The notes under the pieces are model-generated. The model saw only the letters and a list, made by a program, of their open reading frames with translations, was not told where the DNA came from and did no database searches. Of a stretch of DNA of 64,000 nucleotides, positions 61,406-64,000 are shown piece by piece; the first letter of the stretch is position 1; the number at the start of each line of letters is the position of its first letter. Location of the stretch: positions 186,001-250,000 of the forward strand of contig NZ_JAKZFC010000003.1 in the NCBI RefSeq assembly GCF_022549215.1, read 5' to 3'. The DNA is from Solibacillus palustris. GTDB lineage: Bacteria > Bacillota > Bacilli > Bacillales_A > Planococcaceae. Made by a program: the position numbers and the translations under genes.

Positions 61406-61593
61406 TCTATGTAGTGATGGGGCATTCCATCTTGAATACAAACATCACTGTAGCGTGCCACCCTTTGTCACAGCGTCTCCCATTTCAAAAGGCTTTACTC
61501 TACTACATCACGTGCTCGCTCTTCCTGCTTACAAATGCTGCTCGTTTTAATAGAAGAGACTACAATCCGTAGTAAGCTTCATCTATTTCAACT

Positions 61594-62559
61594 TTACGCT
61601 AATAAAGATACTAATACTGCTTTTTGAGCATGCAGGCGATTTTCTGCTTGCTCAAATATATAAGAATTTGGTCCATCAATTACCGATGTCGCAACTTCTT
61701 CCTCTCTGTGTGCTGGTAAGCAATGTAGGAACATATAATCTTGCTTTGCATGTGCAACTAACTCATCGTTAATTTGGTAACCCGCAAAGTCTTTTAAACG
61801 CTTTTCTGTTTCCTCTTCTTGCCCCATTGACGTCCAAACGTCTGCATATACCGCATCCGCATCTTTTACGGCTTCAATCGGATTATTTGTCACAACAACT
61901 GTGCTACCGTTTTGTATTGCAATTTGCATTGCTTTTTCAATAATTGTCTTGTCACATTCATAGCCAACTGGAGTTGCTACTGCTACATGCATACCAACAT
62001 GTGCTGCGGCAACAATTAATGCATGTGCAACGTTATTGCCATCACCTACATAAGCAATTTTTAAACCTTTTAACTCACCTTTGTTTTCAGCAATTGTTTC
62101 AAGATCCGCTAATGCTTGGCACGGATGATCGATGTCTGTTAAACCATTAATCACTGGAATCGATGCGAATTCAGCTAACTCTTCTACCATCACATGTGAA
62201 TTGGCGCGAATCATAATGCCATCTAAATAACCAGATAACACTTGGCCCGTATCTGATATTTGCTCGCCGCGTCCGATTTGCATATCACGTGCATTCATAT
62301 ACATACCGTAGCCACCTAGCTGCTGCATACCGACCTCGAATGATACACGTGTACGAGTCGAGCTTTTTTCAAAAATCATGCCTAGCGTCTGACCTTCAAG
62401 TAGACGAGGACATTTGCCCGCTTTTGTAATGGTTTTTAACTGTGTAGCAAGTGTCAATAACTGTTGTACTTCTTCACTTGTATAATCAAGCAGTGTTAAT
62501 AGGTCTTTACCTTTTAAACTTTCGACAGGCTTTAACTGCACCTCTTCTAATAATTTCAT
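61594..62559 (-). CDS. argF: Ornithine carbamoyltransferase
   Basis: Carbamoyltransferase (321 aa) making citrulline from ornithine and carbamoyl phosphate. The carbamoyl-phosphate loop is [20 protein letters not shown] lies mid-protein, the ornithine loop appears as [11 protein letters not shown] and [14 protein letters not shown] carries the catalytic Cys. It stands alone rather than in an arg operon. AGGTG is seen seven bases before the ATG. Biosynthetic (ArgF) and catabolic (ArcB) forms cannot be separated by motif; no arcA or arcC neighbours are present, so ArgF is preferred. Confidence 0.93.
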   Translation of the reverse strand: MKLLEEVQLKPVESLKGKDLLTLLDYTSEEVQQLLTLATQLKTITKAGKCPRLLEGQTLGMIFEKSSTRTRVSFEVGMQQLGGYGMYMNARDMQIGRGEQISDTGQVLSGYLDGIMIRANSHVMVEELAEFASIPVINGLTDIDHPCQALADLETIAENKGELKGLKIAYVGDGNNVAHALIVAAAHVGMHVAVATPVGYECDKTIIEKAMQIAIQNGSTVVVTNNPIEAVKDADAVYADVWTSMGQEEETEKRLKDFAGYQINDELVAHAKQDYMFLHCLPAHREEEVATSVIDGPNSYIFEQAENRLHAQKAVLVSLLA

Positions 62560-62847
62560 GTCTTACACCTCTGTCACCTTTATGTTGATTTTCATTTTAC
62601 ATATGCATAAATATAAAGTCAAGCGAATTAATATAAATTTTTATAATTAATTAAATTATTCGATAATTATACATATTAATCCCAAGGTGACTTATCATAA
62701 AATTTTTACACAAACGAGTATTTTTATTATTTTTACAGAAAATCCCTACATAAATATTGAATTCCGATTCATTTTTCAGCATAATTAATACAGGATATTC
62801 TTGAGAATATTTTACTTCAAATAGATCTTTCAAGGGAGGAATCATTC

Positions 62848-63294
62848 ATGCCACAAGCAACACATAACGTAACGTTAGCAGTATCAAATAACGCTACTTG
62901 GGATTTTTTAAAGGATTACACAAATTGGGCACCATTAATTCCAGGCTATATCGCGCATGAGGTACTAAGCGACAAGCAATTCACATGGATCTTCTTAGCA
63001 GATTTAGGCTTTACGAAAAAAACAATTAAATTAGACGTAAAAATGACTGATTTAGTTGAATCAACGGATGTAAAGTTTGATTTAAAGGGGCTTTCTGATA
63101 ATTTTAACGGCAAAGGATATTTTAAAATAGCTGGCGACACACAAGTAGAATTGATAGGTAGTTTGGAATTATCTGCAGATGGCATAATGGGTATGATGAT
63201 TAACTCCGTATTAGAAAATTTTGTCCCAAAGGCAACAAAAGAATTAACAGAGTCCATTCAATCTAAAATCGATGAATTACACGGTGTAAAATAA
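62848..63294 (+). CDS. CoxG/SRPBCC-family protein
   Basis: START/Bet v1-like lipid- or ligand-binding protein (148 aa). The CoxG-type order is visible: the N-terminal strand ATHNVTLAVSNNATWDFLKDYTNWAPLIPGYIAHEVLSDKQFTWIFLADLG, the middle strands VDVKFDLKGLSDNFNGKGYFKI, and the C-terminal helix ENFVPKATKELTESIQSKIDEL. In carboxydotrophs CoxG anchors CO dehydrogenase; outside that context the ligand is unknown. GGGAGG upstream supports the ATG. Confidence 0.8.
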   Translation: MPQATHNVTLAVSNNATWDFLKDYTNWAPLIPGYIAHEVLSDKQFTWIFLADLGFTKKTIKLDVKMTDLVESTDVKFDLKGLSDNFNGKGYFKIAGDTQVELIGSLELSADGIMGMMINSVLENFVPKATKELTESIQSKIDELHGVK

Positions 63295-63295
63295 T

Positions 63296-63343
63296 GAAAA
63301 TCCTGCATTGCTCATGTTTAAAGCAAATGCAGGATTTTTTTAG
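63296..63343. terminator. Bidirectional terminator between the CoxG-like and DUF3784 genes
   Basis: AAAATCCTGCATTTGC-type arms (AATCCTGCATT/AATGCAGGATT) pair across a short loop with T and A runs at both sides. Confidence 0.9.
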
Positions 63344-64000
63344 TTAGCTGTTTTTGTAGTTAGCTTTTCATATAACGCTTGCGTTTGTTCTGCCGTTTGT
63401 AAATTGAAGATAACGATTTTTCCATCATCTATAAACTGAATAAATGGTGGGACGTTTGTATCGACAAAAAGCTTAGCCTTATCGCCATTTTCAAATTTGA
63501 AATGTCCCTTTAATTTAGATCCAACAGCTGAACCATTTGTACGCATTGCAATGTCCGGCAGCACTTCTAATAATTGCACGTGCTCCATTTGTGCAAATTC
63601 GTATGTATCACCATACATACCAGCAATTTCAATTTGTTCATCGGTAACTGTAACCCCTGTTGGCTGTAGTGCAAAATAGAAAATCATCGCAACGCCAACC
63701 AATGTAACCGTTAAAATAATCACTGGACGCTTTAGGTTTTTACTAGCTCCTTGTTTCCACTTACCATTTTCATCGAATAAATTGTGATTATATTTTTGCG
63801 ATTTTACTACAACGATAATCGTAAAAACAATAATGAGTGTTAAGAGAGGCATTATAAGGTTTGTATAATCAAAATATTCTACAATACCGATAACAACAAA
63901 CAGTGCTGCTAATGCATAGGAATACCGACCAATTAACTTTGCAAGTCCTTCAACATCGACCTTTTCCTTTTGTTCCTTTGTCATCGTATTATAGCCAGAT
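63340..64000 (-). CDS. DUF3784/PH-like membrane protein (cut by the window edge)
   Basis: The frame runs to the window edge: upstream of MTKEQKEKVDVEGLAKLIGR the sequence reads SGYNT, which is the standard DUF3784 text (AGYNTMSKEEK), so the true start lies beyond position 64000. At least two membrane segments are visible (YSYALAALFVVIGIVEYF, IMPLLTLIIVFTIIVVV) and one more after a basic linker (PVIILTVTLVGVAMIFYFAL). A C-terminal bacterial PH-like domain (ITVTDEQIEIAGMYGDTYEFAQMEHVQLLE) follows. Function unknown. Confidence 0.8.
   Translation of the reverse strand, partial: SGYNTMTKEQKEKVDVEGLAKLIGRYSYALAALFVVIGIVEYFDYTNLIMPLLTLIIVFTIIVVVKSQKYNHNLFDENGKWKQGASKNLKRPVIILTVTLVGVAMIFYFALQPTGVTVTDEQIEIAGMYGDTYEFAQMEHVQLLEVLPDIAMRTNGSAVGSKLKGHFKFENGDKAKLFVDTNVPPFIQFIDDGKIVIFNLQTAEQTQALYEKLTTKTAN

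Noticed and set aside
61594-62559. Catabolic ornithine carbamoyltransferase ArcB
   Set aside because: No arcA, arcC or arcD neighbours; motifs do not distinguish the two, so the biosynthetic name is retained with the uncertainty stated.
62651-62845. 64-residue minus-strand reading frame before the CoxG-like gene
   Set aside because: It covers the promoter and ribosome site of the CoxG-like gene, is rich in Asn, Lys and Ile as expected from random AT-rich DNA, and has no ribosome binding site.

Overview
The window comes from a low-GC, endospore-forming Bacillota chromosome. Conserved gene blocks match the Bacillus subtilis order (sdhCAB-gerE-marR-murI-rph-rdgB-ysnB, uvrC-lysC-yslB, lcfA-fadR-fadB-etfB-etfA, mutS2-polX-cvpA-zapA-rnhC, pheST-ysgA-sspI). 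Spore genes (gerE, sspI, a CotY/CotZ-like protein, YheC/YheD-type ATP-grasp proteins), frequent TTG starts and an aa3 quinol oxidase suggest a member of the Lysinibacillus/Solibacillus/Planococcaceae side of the Bacilli. The genus is an inference.

Layout. 1-1.3 kb: gene-poor stretch with small overlapping ORFs beside a tRNA-Arg, probably an accessory or prophage remnant. 1.5-5.7 kb: ysnB, rdgB, rph, murI, a MarR regulator, gerE and an acyl-CoA thioesterase, all on the minus strand; gerM, expected between murI and rph, is missing. 5.9-9.2 kb: succinate dehydrogenase operon. 9.4-13.7 kb: yslB, lysC behind a lysine riboswitch, uvrC, trxA. 14-20 kb: an M42 peptidase, then the fatty-acid degradation block lcfA-fadR-fadB-etfB-etfA, with a FadR operator built into a terminator hairpin. 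20.4-27.4 kb: a 26-residue membrane peptide, a DUF350 protein, mutS2, polX, cvpA, zapA and rnhC.

27.4-51.2 kb is an accessory block lying where pheT would directly neighbour rnhC in B. subtilis. It holds an MFS exporter with a divergent TetR regulator, a DbpA-type helicase, a LysR regulator divergent from a CofE-like ligase, an APC permease, a decayed Pro-rich protein gene, an NlpC/P60 protein, and the most unusual part of the window at 37.6-46.7 kb. That cluster contains three diverged MurF-like ligases (one fused to an ATP-grasp domain in the domain order of cyanophycin synthetase), a second ATP-grasp protein with two ATP-grasp halves, a third stand-alone ATP-grasp ligase, a CotY/CotZ-like coat protein and a Cys-capped small protein. 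Sigma-K-like promoters precede several of them. I infer a mother-cell system that makes, or attaches to the spore surface, an amino-acid or peptide polymer. An ECF transporter S component, MITE-like repeats, an isochorismatase-family hydrolase, a membrane protein and a chemoreceptor follow.

51.4-64 kb: pheST behind a phenylalanine T-box, the qoxABCD quinol oxidase operon, a 23S-type rRNA methyltransferase, sspI, remnants of an alcohol dehydrogenase and a pirin, argF, a CoxG/SRPBCC protein, and a DUF3784/PH-type membrane protein cut by the window edge.
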